Both the position numbers and the translations under genes were made by a program. A stretch of 64,000 bases of DNA, taken from contig NZ_SWMS01000011.1 in the NCBI RefSeq assembly GCF_005146945.1, positions 1 through 64,000 of the forward strand, written 5' to 3'. The stretch is from Prauserella endophytica (GTDB lineage Bacteria > Actinomycetota > Actinomycetes > Mycobacteriales > Pseudonocardiaceae). Shown piece by piece: positions 18,043 to 26,642 of the stretch (positions are counted from its first letter, which is position 1; the number at the start of each line of letters is the position of its first letter). Below the pieces are notes generated by a model. That model did no database searches, was not told the DNA's origin, and was given only the letters and a program-made list of their open reading frames with translations.

Positions 18043-18072
18043 ACGATAGACGAACACCTGTTCGAGGTCGAA
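18043..18072 (-). promoter_or_regulatory. LexA-controlled recA promoter with SOS box
   Basis: On the minus strand TTCGAC (18072-18067), an 18-bp spacer and TATCGT (18048-18043) form a promoter. The spacer contains the perfect palindrome CGAAC-ACCT-GTTCG (18051-18064), the actinobacterial/Gram-positive LexA site. LexA bound here would block RNA polymerase directly. The predicted leader to the recA ATG is about 110 nt. Confidence 0.85.
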
Positions 18073-18115
18073 GGTGACACACCCCTCCAGTAGGATTTCT
18101 CGGCTCGCCGAGCGG

Positions 18116-18310
18116 TCAGCGGCGTTCGGCGGGAACCTCGAACTCGGCGCAGACCTGCTGCCAGATCTCCTTCGCGGGCACCCCGGCCTCGAGCGCCTCG
18201 TCAACCGTGCGCCCGCCGAGACCGCTGAGCACGTGGTCCTTGGCCAGCGTCTCCGAGCGCGCCGCGCCGAACTCTTCCGCCATCAGCCGTCGAAAAACCG
18301 TGATTCGCAT
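18116..18310 (-). CDS. DUF3046 protein (Rv2738c-like)
   Basis: A 64-aa helical protein starting MRITVFRRLMAEEFGAARS and containing GLGGRTVDEALEAGVPAKEIW, which is the DUF3046 family. In mycobacteria a DUF3046 gene also sits upstream of recA. The function is unknown; the position suggests a possible link to recombination or its control. The ATG at 18310 is preceded by TAGCCT and seven bases, so the transcript is probably leaderless. The recA SOS promoter lies just beyond its stop. Confidence 0.88.
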   Translation of the reverse strand: MRITVFRRLMAEEFGAARSETLAKDHVLSGLGGRTVDEALEAGVPAKEIWQQVCAEFEVPAERR

Positions 18311-18369
18311 CGGGACAAGGCTAACCACGGGACCGGCGTGTTCCCGCGCCGAGGCCGTACCGTGGGGAC
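18311..18369. promoter_or_regulatory. Divergent leaderless promoters, DUF3046 and a 40-aa peptide
   Basis: In this 59-bp gap each start codon has its own -10-like hexamer: TAGCCT seven bases before the DUF3046 ATG on the minus strand and TACCGT (18359-18364 region) about six bases before the ATG at 18370 on the plus strand. Neither start has a convincing Shine-Dalgarno sequence, as expected for leaderless mRNAs. Confidence 0.55.
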
Positions 18370-18492
18370 ATGCAGCTCGCACAGACCTTCTCCGGGTTCG
18401 AGTCAACGGCCCTGGCGCTCGCCTCGATCGCGGCCGTGAGCGCGACGCTGGTCGTCCTGCTGATCAACTACCGCCGCAATCGGCGGAAATGA
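18370..18492 (+). CDS. 40-aa single-span membrane peptide (hypothetical)
   Basis: A short frame of 40 codons encoding a polar N-terminus (MQLAQTFSGFEST), one hydrophobic stretch (about residues 14-31) and a strongly basic end NYRRNRRK, as in a single-pass membrane peptide with its C-terminus inside. TACCGT precedes the ATG at leaderless spacing. The stop is three bases from the convergent stop of the Hsp70-like gene. I do not recognise a family. The coherent topology and promoter make it more than a chance frame, but coding is not proven. Confidence 0.5.
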   Translation: MQLAQTFSGFESTALALASIAAVSATLVVLLINYRRNRRK

Positions 18493-18495
18493 CGG

Positions 18496-20406
18496 CTACT
18501 CGCCCGGCTGCACGTTCTGCTCGAAGTAGTCGGCCAGCGCGCCCGGCTTGGCCGACTCGCCCTCTCCCGTGGCGTTGACCTGGTAGATGAAGCCGGACAG
18601 CGGGCGGTCATCGACCGTGAAGACGAGCACTGACGAGTTGCGCCCCGCCGAGGCCGAGTAACTGCCCTCGAGCGCGTTGCCGCCCCAGTCGGCCTCCACC
18701 CGGTCGCCGCCGCCCGTGCGGTTCAGCAGCCCGTCGGTGTACTGCTTCAGCACGTCGCGCGACGAGCCGTGCAGGTAGGTGACCTGGGCGCCCGCGAGCC
18801 CCGGCGCGGAGCAGGTCACGGTGACCCCCAGCTCTTCCTCGTTCGCCGCCGCGGCAGGGCCGGTCCCGGTGCCCGGCCCGCACTGGCTGGTGTCGGCCAG
18901 GTCACCAGCGAGCTGCCGCAGGCAGCCCGTGAAGCCCTGCTGGTCGGTCTGTCCCGGTTCGCGGCACTCCTCCGCCGTGTAGGTCGTGGCCGACGACGAG
19001 GGCCACAGGAAGAACGCCGTGCTCGCCGCGATCAGCACCACGGCCGCGATCGCGGCCCCGATGAGCAGCTTCTTGCGGTTCTTCTCGCCCTTGCCGTCCG
19101 GCGCCGCCGGGTACGAGGGGAAGTTCGCCCCCGGTGCGTGCTGGGTGGCCAGCGCAGGCTGCGGGCCGCTGTTCGGGTACGCGGGCTGCTGCTGGTAGGC
19201 AGCGGGTGGGGCGTATCCGGGCACGGCGGCGACCTGCGGCGGGGGGTGCGGGCCGGTGGCGCCGGGCGCCTGCTGCGGCGGTGCGACGCCCGCCGAGGCG
19301 ACCTGGCCCTCGACGTTCTGGGTGCGCATGCTGATGCCGTCTGAGGCCACGTGGTGAGCGCCGAGCGCCACGGCGGTCTCGGGCTGGTCGAGGCTGGAGG
19401 GCACGACACCGAGCTTCTCCGCGAGGAGCGTGCCGACCAGCGGCAGCCTGCTCGATCCACCGACCAGGTAGATGCCGGCGAGCCGGTCGGGGCTCAGTCC
19501 CGCCGCCCGGACCGTCCTGGCGAGCAACTCGACACTGCGCAGCATGGCGGGCCGGACGAGCGCCTCCAGCTCGGCCCTGGTGACGAGCACGTCGGTGAAC
19601 GGCTCCGGCATCGGCACCTCGGTCTGCGGCAGCCGCGACAGTGCCTCCTTGGCGGCCTTGACGTCCTCCTGCAGCGTGCGCCGGGTGCGCCGGTCGGCCG
19701 TGGACTCCGGGCGCAGCAGCCGCTGCCAGTGCTGCGGGTCGCGGTGGGAGACCTCGCGCCCGACGTGCACGAGCAGCGCCTGGTCGACGTCGAGACCGCC
19801 CAGATCGGGAAGGCCGTCCTCGGCCAGCACCGTGTAACCGTTCTGCGTCGCGCCGACGACGGCGACGTCGAACGTGCCGGCGCCGAGGTCGTAGACGGCG
19901 AGCGTCTGCCCGGCGCCGAGCGCCTTGCCGGGGAACGACGCGAAGTGCGCGGCGGCCGCCACGGGCTCGGGCACCAGCGAGACGGAGCCGGTCATGCCGG
20001 CGAGCCGCGCGGCCGAGAGCAGGACGTTGCGGCGGACGGGACCCCACTGCGCGGGATGGGTCAGCCGGATCTCGTCCGGCTGCTCGCCGCCCAGCTGTCG
20101 GGAGGTCTCGTCGAGCACACGCCGCAGGACCGCGGCCAGCGCCTCGTTCACCGGGACGACATCGGTGCCGAGCAACAGGGTCTGCTCGTCGACCCTGCGC
20201 TTGGGGTTGGGTTCGAACCGGGTGGGGTCGAGCCGCGCGCGCCGCTCGGCGTCCCTGCCCACGACGAGGGTGCCGTCCTCCTCCGCGAAGACCGCGGAGG
20301 GCATCGTCGCGGAACCGTCGACCTCGACGACGCGGGGCGGGCGACCGTGTGCGGACAGGACGGCGACGGTGTTGGACGTACCGAGATCCACGGACAGAAT
20401 CCGCAC
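18496..20406 (-). CDS. Membrane-anchored Hsp70-type ATPase protein
   Basis: A 636-aa protein whose first 360 residues form a DnaK/actin-fold ATPase: DLGTSNTVAVL (phosphate 1), YDLGAGTFDVAVVG (phosphate 2) and IYLVGGSSRLP (adenosine site). Instead of the Hsp70 peptide-binding domain there is a Pro/Gln/Ala-rich linker (about 365-440), one membrane span (about 443-467, after KGEKNRKK) and an outer domain of about 165 residues with four cysteines. The topology is therefore a cytoplasmic ATPase with an extracytoplasmic sensor-like domain, a layout seen in actinobacterial Hsp70-like proteins of unknown role. The start is GTG with AGGGGAG upstream. Confidence 0.85.
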   Translation of the reverse strand: MRILSVDLGTSNTVAVLSAHGRPPRVVEVDGSATMPSAVFAEEDGTLVVGRDAERRARLDPTRFEPNPKRRVDEQTLLLGTDVVPVNEALAAVLRRVLDETSRQLGGEQPDEIRLTHPAQWGPVRRNVLLSAARLAGMTGSVSLVPEPVAAAAHFASFPGKALGAGQTLAVYDLGAGTFDVAVVGATQNGYTVLAEDGLPDLGGLDVDQALLVHVGREVSHRDPQHWQRLLRPESTADRRTRRTLQEDVKAAKEALSRLPQTEVPMPEPFTDVLVTRAELEALVRPAMLRSVELLARTVRAAGLSPDRLAGIYLVGGSSRLPLVGTLLAEKLGVVPSSLDQPETAVALGAHHVASDGISMRTQNVEGQVASAGVAPPQQAPGATGPHPPPQVAAVPGYAPPAAYQQQPAYPNSGPQPALATQHAPGANFPSYPAAPDGKGEKNRKKLLIGAAIAAVVLIAASTAFFLWPSSSATTYTAEECREPGQTDQQGFTGCLRQLAGDLADTSQCGPGTGTGPAAAANEEELGVTVTCSAPGLAGAQVTYLHGSSRDVLKQYTDGLLNRTGGGDRVEADWGGNALEGSYSASAGRNSSVLVFTVDDRPLSGFIYQVNATGEGESAKPGALADYFEQNVQPGE

Positions 20407-20536
20407 AGTTCTCCCCTTGTTGATGTCGCGAAGCTCGCGGTGATGCTCCCATGTCCGCGCTCACGGCGTGGACGGACCCGGCGATTTCCCTGCTCAGGAC
20501 GGGTACGGCCGGAAACTGTCGGTGGCCGGGAGCATC

Positions 20537-23500
20537 ATGGGGAACGTGGGCACGGATGTTCTGGACCTCTTCTCCCCCGCGACCAGGGACTGGTTCGCGG
20601 GGGCGTTCGCCGAGCCCACGCGCGCGCAGGAGGGGGCCTGGCGCGCCGCGCACGCGGGCGAGCACGCCCTGGTGGTGGCGCCGACGGGCTCGGGCAAGAC
20701 GCTGGCCGCGTTCCTGTGGGCGCTGGACCGGCTGGCGGTCGAGGGCGCGCCGGACACGCCGAAGAACCGCTGCCGGGTCCTCTACGTCTCGCCGTTGAAG
20801 GCGCTCGCGGTGGACGTCCAGCGCAACCTGAGGGCACCGCTGGCGGGGATCTCGCAGGCGTCGCACCGGCTGGGTCTGCCGGTGCCGGACATCACGGTCG
20901 GCATGCGCACCGGCGACACCACGGCGGCAGAGCGCCGCTCGTTCTCGCGCACGCCGCCCGACGTGCTGGTGACCACGCCCGAGTCGCTGTTCTTGATCCT
21001 GACCTCGTCGGCACGGGAGTCGTTGCGTGGTGTCGAGACCGTGATCGTGGACGAGGTGCACGCCGTCGCGGGCGGCAAGCGCGGCGCGCACCTGGCGCTC
21101 TCACTTGAGCGGCTGGACGACCTGCTGCGGCGGCCCGCCCAACGCATCGGGCTCTCGGCAACGGTCCGGCCCGTCGACGAGGTCAGCTCGTTCCTCGCGG
21201 GCGGCAGGCCGGTGCGCGTGGTGCAGCCCAAGCTCGCCAAGACGATCGAGGTCAGCGTCGAGGTGCCGGTCGAGGACATGGGCGAGCTGGACGCTCCGGC
21301 GAGCCCTCCCGCCGAACCGCTGCCCTTGCCCTCGGAGGGCGGGATCGGCACGCAGGAGGAGATCTCGGGTGGCGGCGTGCGCAGGCCGTCGATCTGGCCC
21401 GCCGTCGAGGAACGCGTGCTGGAGCTGATCCGGCAGCACCGGTCCACCATCGTGTTCGCGAACTCGCGACGGCTCGCCGAGCGGCTCACGGCGCGGCTCA
21501 ACGAGCTCGTGGCCGAGCGTACCGAGCTGGAGCCGGGCCAGCGCTACCCGGCGGAGGCGATCGGCGAGTCCGGGCTGACGGTGGGAGCCGAGGCGACGGT
21601 CGCGAAGGCCCACCACGGCTCGATGTCCCGCGAGCAGCGCACCCGCGTGGAAGAGGAGCTGAAGTCGGGACGGCTGCCGTGCGTGGTCGCCACGTCCTCG
21701 CTGGAACTCGGCATCGACATGGGCGCGGTCGACCTGGTGGTGCAGATCGAGGCGCCGCCCACGGTCGCGTCCGGCCTGCAGCGGGTCGGCAGGGCGGGCC
21801 ACCACGTCGGCGCGGTGTCGAGCGGCGTGATGTTCCCGAAGTTCCGGGGCGACCTGGTGTCGTGCGCGGTCGTGGCCGAGCGGATGACGAACGGCGCCAT
21901 CGAGGCGATCCGGTATCCCCGCAACCCACTCGACGTGCTGGCGCAGCAGGTCGTCGCCATGGTGGCGCTCGAACCGAGGACGGTGGAGGAGATCGCCACG
22001 ACGGTGCGCAAGGCGGCTCCGTTCGCGGCGCTGCCGGACGACGCGCTGCACGCGGTGCTCGACATGCTCGCCGGGCGCTACCCCAGCGAGGAGTTCGGTG
22101 AGCTGCGGGCCCGCATCACGTGGGACCGGGTGACCGGCGAGCTGCGCGGCAGGCCGGGGGCGCAGCGGCTCGCCGTCACCTCGGGCGGCACGATTCCCGA
22201 CCGCGGCCTGTTCACGGTGATGACGCCGGGCGACGGCGAGCGGCCGGGCTCGCGTGTGGGCGAGCTGGACGAGGAGATGGTCTACGAGTCCAGGGTCGGG
22301 GACACGATCCTGCTGGGCACCTCGTCATGGCGGATCACCGACATCACGCACGACCGGGTGATCGTGGTGCCCGCGCCCGGCGAGCCCGCGCGGATGCCGT
22401 TCTGGAAGGGCGACGCGCCCGGCAGGCCGCTCGAGCTCGGCAGGGCGCTCGGCCGGTTCCTGCGCGAGGTGTCCACAGCAGACGATGAGACCGCCCGGCA
22501 GCGGGCCACCGCCGCGGGACTCGACGAACGGGCGAGCACGAACCTCCTGACCTATCTCGGTGAGCAGCGCGAGGCGACCCGGCACGTGCCGAGTGACCGG
22601 ACGATGCTGCTGGAGCGGTTCCGCGACGAGCTCGGCGACTGGCGCGTCGTGGTGCACTCGCCCTTCGGCGCGCAGGTGAACGCTCCGTGGGCGCTGGCGA
22701 TCGCGGCGCGGCTGCGGGAGACGCGCGGCGTGGACGCGCAGGTGGCGCACTCCGACGACGGCATCGTGCTGCGGCTGCCGGAGGCGCTCGACGCGGACGG
22801 CAGGGAGATCATGCTGACCGCCGAGGACGTGCTCGTCGACCCGGACGAGGTCGAGTCGCTGATCGTCACCGAGGTCGGCGGCTCGGCGTTGTTCGCGGCC
22901 CGGTTCCGGGAGTGCGCGGCGCGCTCGCTGCTGCTGCCGCGCCGGGATCCCCGCCGGCGCACACCGTTGTGGCAGCAACGGCAGCGGGCCGCGCAGCTGC
23001 TCGGGGTGGCCGCCAAGTACGAGCGGTTCCCGGTGGTGCTGGAGGCCATGCGGGAATGCCTGCAGGACGTCTACGACGTGGGCGGGCTGCGCGAGCTGAT
23101 GGCCGACGTCCGGGCGCGCAGGGTGAAGGTCGTCGAGGTGGAGACGCCGTCGGCGTCGCCGTTCGCGCGGAGCCTGCTCTTCGGCTACGTCGGCATGTTC
23201 CTGTACGAGACGGACGCGCCACTCGCCGAACGGCGGGCCGCGGCGCTGTCTCTCGACTCGGCGCTGCTCGCCGAGCTGCTCGGAACCGAGGCGATCCGGG
23301 AACTGCTCGACGCCGACGTGGTGGCTTCGGTGGAGCGCTCGCTGCAACGACTCGACGAGGATCGGCACGCCCGCGGCGTCGAGGACGCGGCGGATTTGCT
23401 GCGCTTCCTCGGTGACCTGACCGTTGAGGAGGCCGCCGAACGCGGGGTGCGCCCTGACTGGCTCACCGAGCTGGTCGCCGAGCGGCGGGCGATCCAGGTG

Positions 23501-25156
23501 CGCATCGGCGGCGAGGAGCGCTATCTCGCGATCGAGGACGCCGGTCGGGTACGGGACGCGCTCGGCGTCGCGCTGCCGATCGGCGTGCCCGAGGTGTTCA
23601 CGGAGCCGGTGGCCGACCCGCTGGGCGACCTGCTGATCCGCTACGCCCGCAGCCGGGGGCCGTTCGCGGCGGCGCAGGCGGCGCGGCGGTTCGGGCTCGG
23701 CCCCGCGGTGGTCACCGGGATCCTCGACCGGCTGACGACGGAGGGCAGGCTCGTCAGGGGTGAGCTGCGGCCGCAGCCGTACGAGCCGGGCGGTGTCGAG
23801 TACTGCGACGCCGCGGTGCTGCGCAGGCTCCGGCGCGCGTCGCTGGCGCGGCTGCGGGCGGAGGTCGAGCCGGTCGAACCGGCCGCGCTGGGCCGGTTCC
23901 TGCCAGGGTGGCACGGCATCGGCGGGCGCGTGCGCTCGGCGCCGACGGCGGACGACGTGCTGTCCGTGGTCGAGCAGCTGGCGGGTGCTCCGTTGCCGGC
24001 GAGCGCGCTGGAGTCGCTGATCCTGCCGAGCAGGCTGCCCGGCTACTACCCGGCACTGCTGGACGAGCTGACCACGGCGGGCGAGGTGACGTGGTGTGGC
24101 TGCGGCTCACTGTCCGGAGGGGACGGCTGGGTCGCGCTGGCACCGTCCGATGTGGCCGATCTGCTGCTGCCCGATGTCGAGGAGGCCATGCCGGAGGGCC
24201 CGCTGCACTCCGCGATCGTGTCCACTTTGGAGCACGGCGCGCTGTTCTTCCGGCAGCTCGTCGACCGCGTGACGCCGTTGGTCGACAAGGCGCCCGACGA
24301 CGGGGACGTGGTGGCCGCGCTGTGGGACCTCGTGTGGGCGGGAATGGTCACGGGCGACACGCTCGGCCCGTTGCGGGCGCAGGTCTCCGGGAAGGGGGCG
24401 GCGCACAAGCCGCGCCGCTCGCCACCGAGGGGCCGCTACGCGCGGCTGCGGGCGGGCAGGCCCGCGATGCCGTCGCGCACCGGGCCGCCGACGGTCGCGG
24501 GGCGTTGGGGGCTGACCCCGGACCGGGAGGCCGACCCGACGCGGCGGACCCACGCGCGGACGGAGTCGTTCCTGGAACGGCACGGGGTGCTCACCCGGGG
24601 CGCACTGGACACCGAGCGGGTCACGGGCGGCTTCTCCGGGATCTACAAGGTGCTGCGCGGCATGGAGGACTCGGGTCAGGTCATCCGCGGGTACGTCGTG
24701 GAGGGGCTCGGCGCGGCGCAGTTCGCGGCGCGCGGCGCGGTCGACCGGCTGCGCGCTCTGTCCGACGCCGGCGGCCCACGTGCGCCGCAGGGTGCCGTGG
24801 TGCTGGCGGCCGCCGATCCGGCACAGCCGTACGGCGCCGCGCTGCCCTGGCCGGTTCCGCTGGGGGCCACGAAGCACCGGCCCGCCCGCAAGGCGGGGGC
24901 GCTGACGGTGCTGGTCGACGGTGTGCCCGCGCTCTACGTGGAGCGGGGCGGACGGTCGCTGCTGTCGTTCACGGAGGACGGGCCGGTGTTGCGCACGGCG
25001 GCTCACGCGCTGTCGACGGCGGTCAGAGAGGGGTGGCTCGGCCAGCTGCAGGTTCAGCGGGCGGATGGTGAGGAGGCGCTGACCTCCGAGCTCGCGGATG
25101 TCCTGCGGGAGGCCGGTTTCCGGGCTACTCCGAAGGGGCTGCGGCTCCGGGCCTGA
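20537..25156 (+). CDS. lhr: Large superfamily 2 helicase Lhr
   Basis: A 1539-aa 3'-to-5' helicase acting on DNA and RNA:DNA duplexes. Walker A is APTGSGKT (near residues 48-55), the DEVH box follows near 172, then SAT, and the second RecA domain contains ATSSLELGIDMG and QRVGRAGH. The core is followed by a winged helix, an Lhr-specific beta-barrel region and a long C-terminal domain, as in the mycobacterial enzyme (about 1500 aa), which is DNA-damage induced. The ATG at 20537 has GGGAG upstream; GTG codons a few residues later are possible. It is divergent from the Hsp70-like gene across 130 bp. Confidence 0.95.
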   Translation: MGNVGTDVLDLFSPATRDWFAGAFAEPTRAQEGAWRAAHAGEHALVVAPTGSGKTLAAFLWALDRLAVEGAPDTPKNRCRVLYVSPLKALAVDVQRNLRAPLAGISQASHRLGLPVPDITVGMRTGDTTAAERRSFSRTPPDVLVTTPESLFLILTSSARESLRGVETVIVDEVHAVAGGKRGAHLALSLERLDDLLRRPAQRIGLSATVRPVDEVSSFLAGGRPVRVVQPKLAKTIEVSVEVPVEDMGELDAPASPPAEPLPLPSEGGIGTQEEISGGGVRRPSIWPAVEERVLELIRQHRSTIVFANSRRLAERLTARLNELVAERTELEPGQRYPAEAIGESGLTVGAEATVAKAHHGSMSREQRTRVEEELKSGRLPCVVATSSLELGIDMGAVDLVVQIEAPPTVASGLQRVGRAGHHVGAVSSGVMFPKFRGDLVSCAVVAERMTNGAIEAIRYPRNPLDVLAQQVVAMVALEPRTVEEIATTVRKAAPFAALPDDALHAVLDMLAGRYPSEEFGELRARITWDRVTGELRGRPGAQRLAVTSGGTIPDRGLFTVMTPGDGERPGSRVGELDEEMVYESRVGDTILLGTSSWRITDITHDRVIVVPAPGEPARMPFWKGDAPGRPLELGRALGRFLREVSTADDETARQRATAAGLDERASTNLLTYLGEQREATRHVPSDRTMLLERFRDELGDWRVVVHSPFGAQVNAPWALAIAARLRETRGVDAQVAHSDDGIVLRLPEALDADGREIMLTAEDVLVDPDEVESLIVTEVGGSALFAARFRECAARSLLLPRRDPRRRTPLWQQRQRAAQLLGVAAKYERFPVVLEAMRECLQDVYDVGGLRELMADVRARRVKVVEVETPSASPFARSLLFGYVGMFLYETDAPLAERRAAALSLDSALLAELLGTEAIRELLDADVVASVERSLQRLDEDRHARGVEDAADLLRFLGDLTVEEAAERGVRPDWLTELVAERRAIQVRIGGEERYLAIEDAGRVRDALGVALPIGVPEVFTEPVADPLGDLLIRYARSRGPFAAAQAARRFGLGPAVVTGILDRLTTEGRLVRGELRPQPYEPGGVEYCDAAVLRRLRRASLARLRAEVEPVEPAALGRFLPGWHGIGGRVRSAPTADDVLSVVEQLAGAPLPASALESLILPSRLPGYYPALLDELTTAGEVTWCGCGSLSGGDGWVALAPSDVADLLLPDVEEAMPEGPLHSAIVSTLEHGALFFRQLVDRVTPLVDKAPDDGDVVAALWDLVWAGMVTGDTLGPLRAQVSGKGAAHKPRRSPPRGRYARLRAGRPAMPSRTGPPTVAGRWGLTPDREADPTRRTHARTESFLERHGVLTRGALDTERVTGGFSGIYKVLRGMEDSGQVIRGYVVEGLGAAQFAARGAVDRLRALSDAGGPRAPQGAVVLAAADPAQPYGAALPWPVPLGATKHRPARKAGALTVLVDGVPALYVERGGRSLLSFTEDGPVLRTAAHALSTAVREGWLGQLQVQRADGEEALTSELADVLREAGFRATPKGLRLRA

Positions 25157-25204
25157 GCGCCCACCTCCTAAGCTGCACGGCGACGTGTGGAAAGGATCCC
25201 GACG

Positions 25205-25705
25205 ATGGCCGTGCGCGACCTGCGCTACTTCGGTGACCCGGTGCTGAAGACCGTGGCGGACCCGGTGACCCGGTTCGACGCCTCGGTGAAGGCACTGGTC
25301 GACGACCTCCTCCAGACCGTCGACCTGCCCGGCAGGGCGGGACTCGCCGCGCCGCAGATCGGCGTGAGCCTGCGGGCGTTCAGCTACAACGTGAAGGGCG
25401 AGCTCGGGTACGTGCTGAACCCGGAGATCGTGGAGCTCTCCGAGGAAACGCAGGAGGTCACCGAGGGCTGCCTCTCCGTGCCCGAACTGTGGTTCACCAC
25501 CGTCCGGGCGCGGTACGCGGTCGTCCGCGGCGTCGACGTGCGCAACGAGCCGGTGACCGTGGAGGGCAGCGGGCTCATGGCACAGTGTCTTCAGCATGAG
25601 ACCGATCACCTCGACGGCAAGCTCTATCTCGACCGGCTCGACAAAGACCAGCGCCGGCAGGCCCTGCGCGAAGCGCGCCAGCGCGACTGGTTCTGGTCCC
25701 GTTGA
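25205..25705 (+). CDS. def: Peptide deformylase
   Basis: A 166-aa metal-dependent hydrolase that removes the formyl group from new proteins. All three motifs are present: GLAAPQIGV (near 45), EGCLSVPE (near 86, metal-binding Cys) and QHETDHLDG (near 129, metal-binding His pair and catalytic Glu). The ATG at 25205 has AAAGGA upstream; an upstream in-frame start would add six residues. It lies 48 bp after lhr and may be co-transcribed. As a second deformylase may exist elsewhere, essentiality cannot be judged. Confidence 0.95.
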   Translation: MAVRDLRYFGDPVLKTVADPVTRFDASVKALVDDLLQTVDLPGRAGLAAPQIGVSLRAFSYNVKGELGYVLNPEIVELSEETQEVTEGCLSVPELWFTTVRARYAVVRGVDVRNEPVTVEGSGLMAQCLQHETDHLDGKLYLDRLDKDQRRQALREARQRDWFWSR

Positions 25706-25933
25706 CAAATTGCTCCGCAACGCAACGGAATATTGATCTGACCCTGGGCAACCGGCGTGCCGTTTGAGTGCGCCGTGATCTGCCGGTTATACCGCCGAAC
25801 GGCCTAACTCACCTGGTCAAGAACCCAGGTTGCTTCGCCTGCCCTGTGGCCATCACCACTCGTTCGTGACTTCGCCGTTGTCAGTTCGTAATCTGGCCGA
25901 GCTCTTGCCGTAATCGATTTTTCGAGGACAGAA
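25706..25933 (+). other. 228-bp gap between def and the wall-hydrolase gene
   Basis: No gene is visible. The gap is more AT-rich than its surroundings and contains a small hairpin (ACCTGG...CCAGGT, around 25810-25830). The downstream ATG at 25934 has GAGGACAG eight to ten bases upstream. I looked for a cyclic-di-AMP riboswitch, common before wall-hydrolase genes, and did not find its conserved blocks. Confidence 0.4.
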
Positions 25934-26635
25934 ATGGCCGGCCGACATCGTGCGAAAAGATCGCCCTCCTGGGCAAAACCGACCGCGCTGGGCGTAGCCG
26001 CAGCGAGCATGCTCGCGTTCACAGTCTGGTTCACCAGCGGACTGTGGGGCAACGACACCGAGAACAGTGGCGCCGCGCTCGCCGCCTCAGCGGGACCGAC
26101 CGAACAGCACCGGCTCGTGAAACCATCCCCCACCACGAGCCGGAAGCCGGTCCCGACCAGCACGACAACCACACCCCCGCCCTCCCCCTCCCCGACCACG
26201 ACCACCACCACGGAGAGCTCCAGCGAAGAGCCTCCGCCACCGCCTCCTCCGCCACCACCACCGCCGCCCCCGCCCGAGTCGTGCTCGACCGAACTCGAGG
26301 GAACGCAGCCTCACGTCGCGCAGGTGGGCAACCACGTTCTCACCAAGTTCGACGTCGATTCCGTCGGCGGCGTCGGCAGCCGTTCCGGCGCGAGCGACCA
26401 CCCCTCCGGACTGGCGCTGGACTTCATGGTCGACTCGTCCACAGGTGACCAGATCGCCGACTACGTCCTGGCTCACCAGGCGGAGTTCGGGGTGACCTAC
26501 GTGATCTGGGAACAGCAGTACAACGACGGCAGCGGCTGGTCGACGATGGAGGACCGCGGCAGCGCGACCGCGAACCACTACGACCACGTGCACGTCTCCT
26601 TCGAGGAGAGCGCCGACGTGTCTGTCACCTGCTGA
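25934..26635 (+). CDS. Secreted or membrane-anchored peptidase M15-like wall protein
   Basis: A 233-aa protein with a basic N-terminus, one hydrophobic segment (about residues 19-39), a Thr/Ser/Pro linker with a run of 15 consecutive prolines (about 97-111), and a C-terminal domain from about 115. The domain has paired metal-ligand-like motifs SDHPSGLALDFMV and NHYDHVHVSF, as in the D-alanyl-D-alanine carboxypeptidase/ARB_07466-like group of small wall hydrolases. Two cysteines flank the domain and may form a disulfide. It likely acts in the cell wall; the bond cleaved is not known. Confidence 0.75.
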   Translation: MAGRHRAKRSPSWAKPTALGVAAASMLAFTVWFTSGLWGNDTENSGAALAASAGPTEQHRLVKPSPTTSRKPVPTSTTTTPPPSPSPTTTTTTESSSEEPPPPPPPPPPPPPPPESCSTELEGTQPHVAQVGNHVLTKFDVDSVGGVGSRSGASDHPSGLALDFMVDSSTGDQIADYVLAHQAEFGVTYVIWEQQYNDGSGWSTMEDRGSATANHYDHVHVSFEESADVSVTC

Positions 26636-26642
26636 CAGCAGC

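Noticed and set aside
25706-25933. Possible cyclic-di-AMP (ydaO) riboswitch before the wall-hydrolase gene
   Set aside because: CCGAAC followed by CTAACTCACC resembles one block, but the other conserved G-rich blocks are missing.
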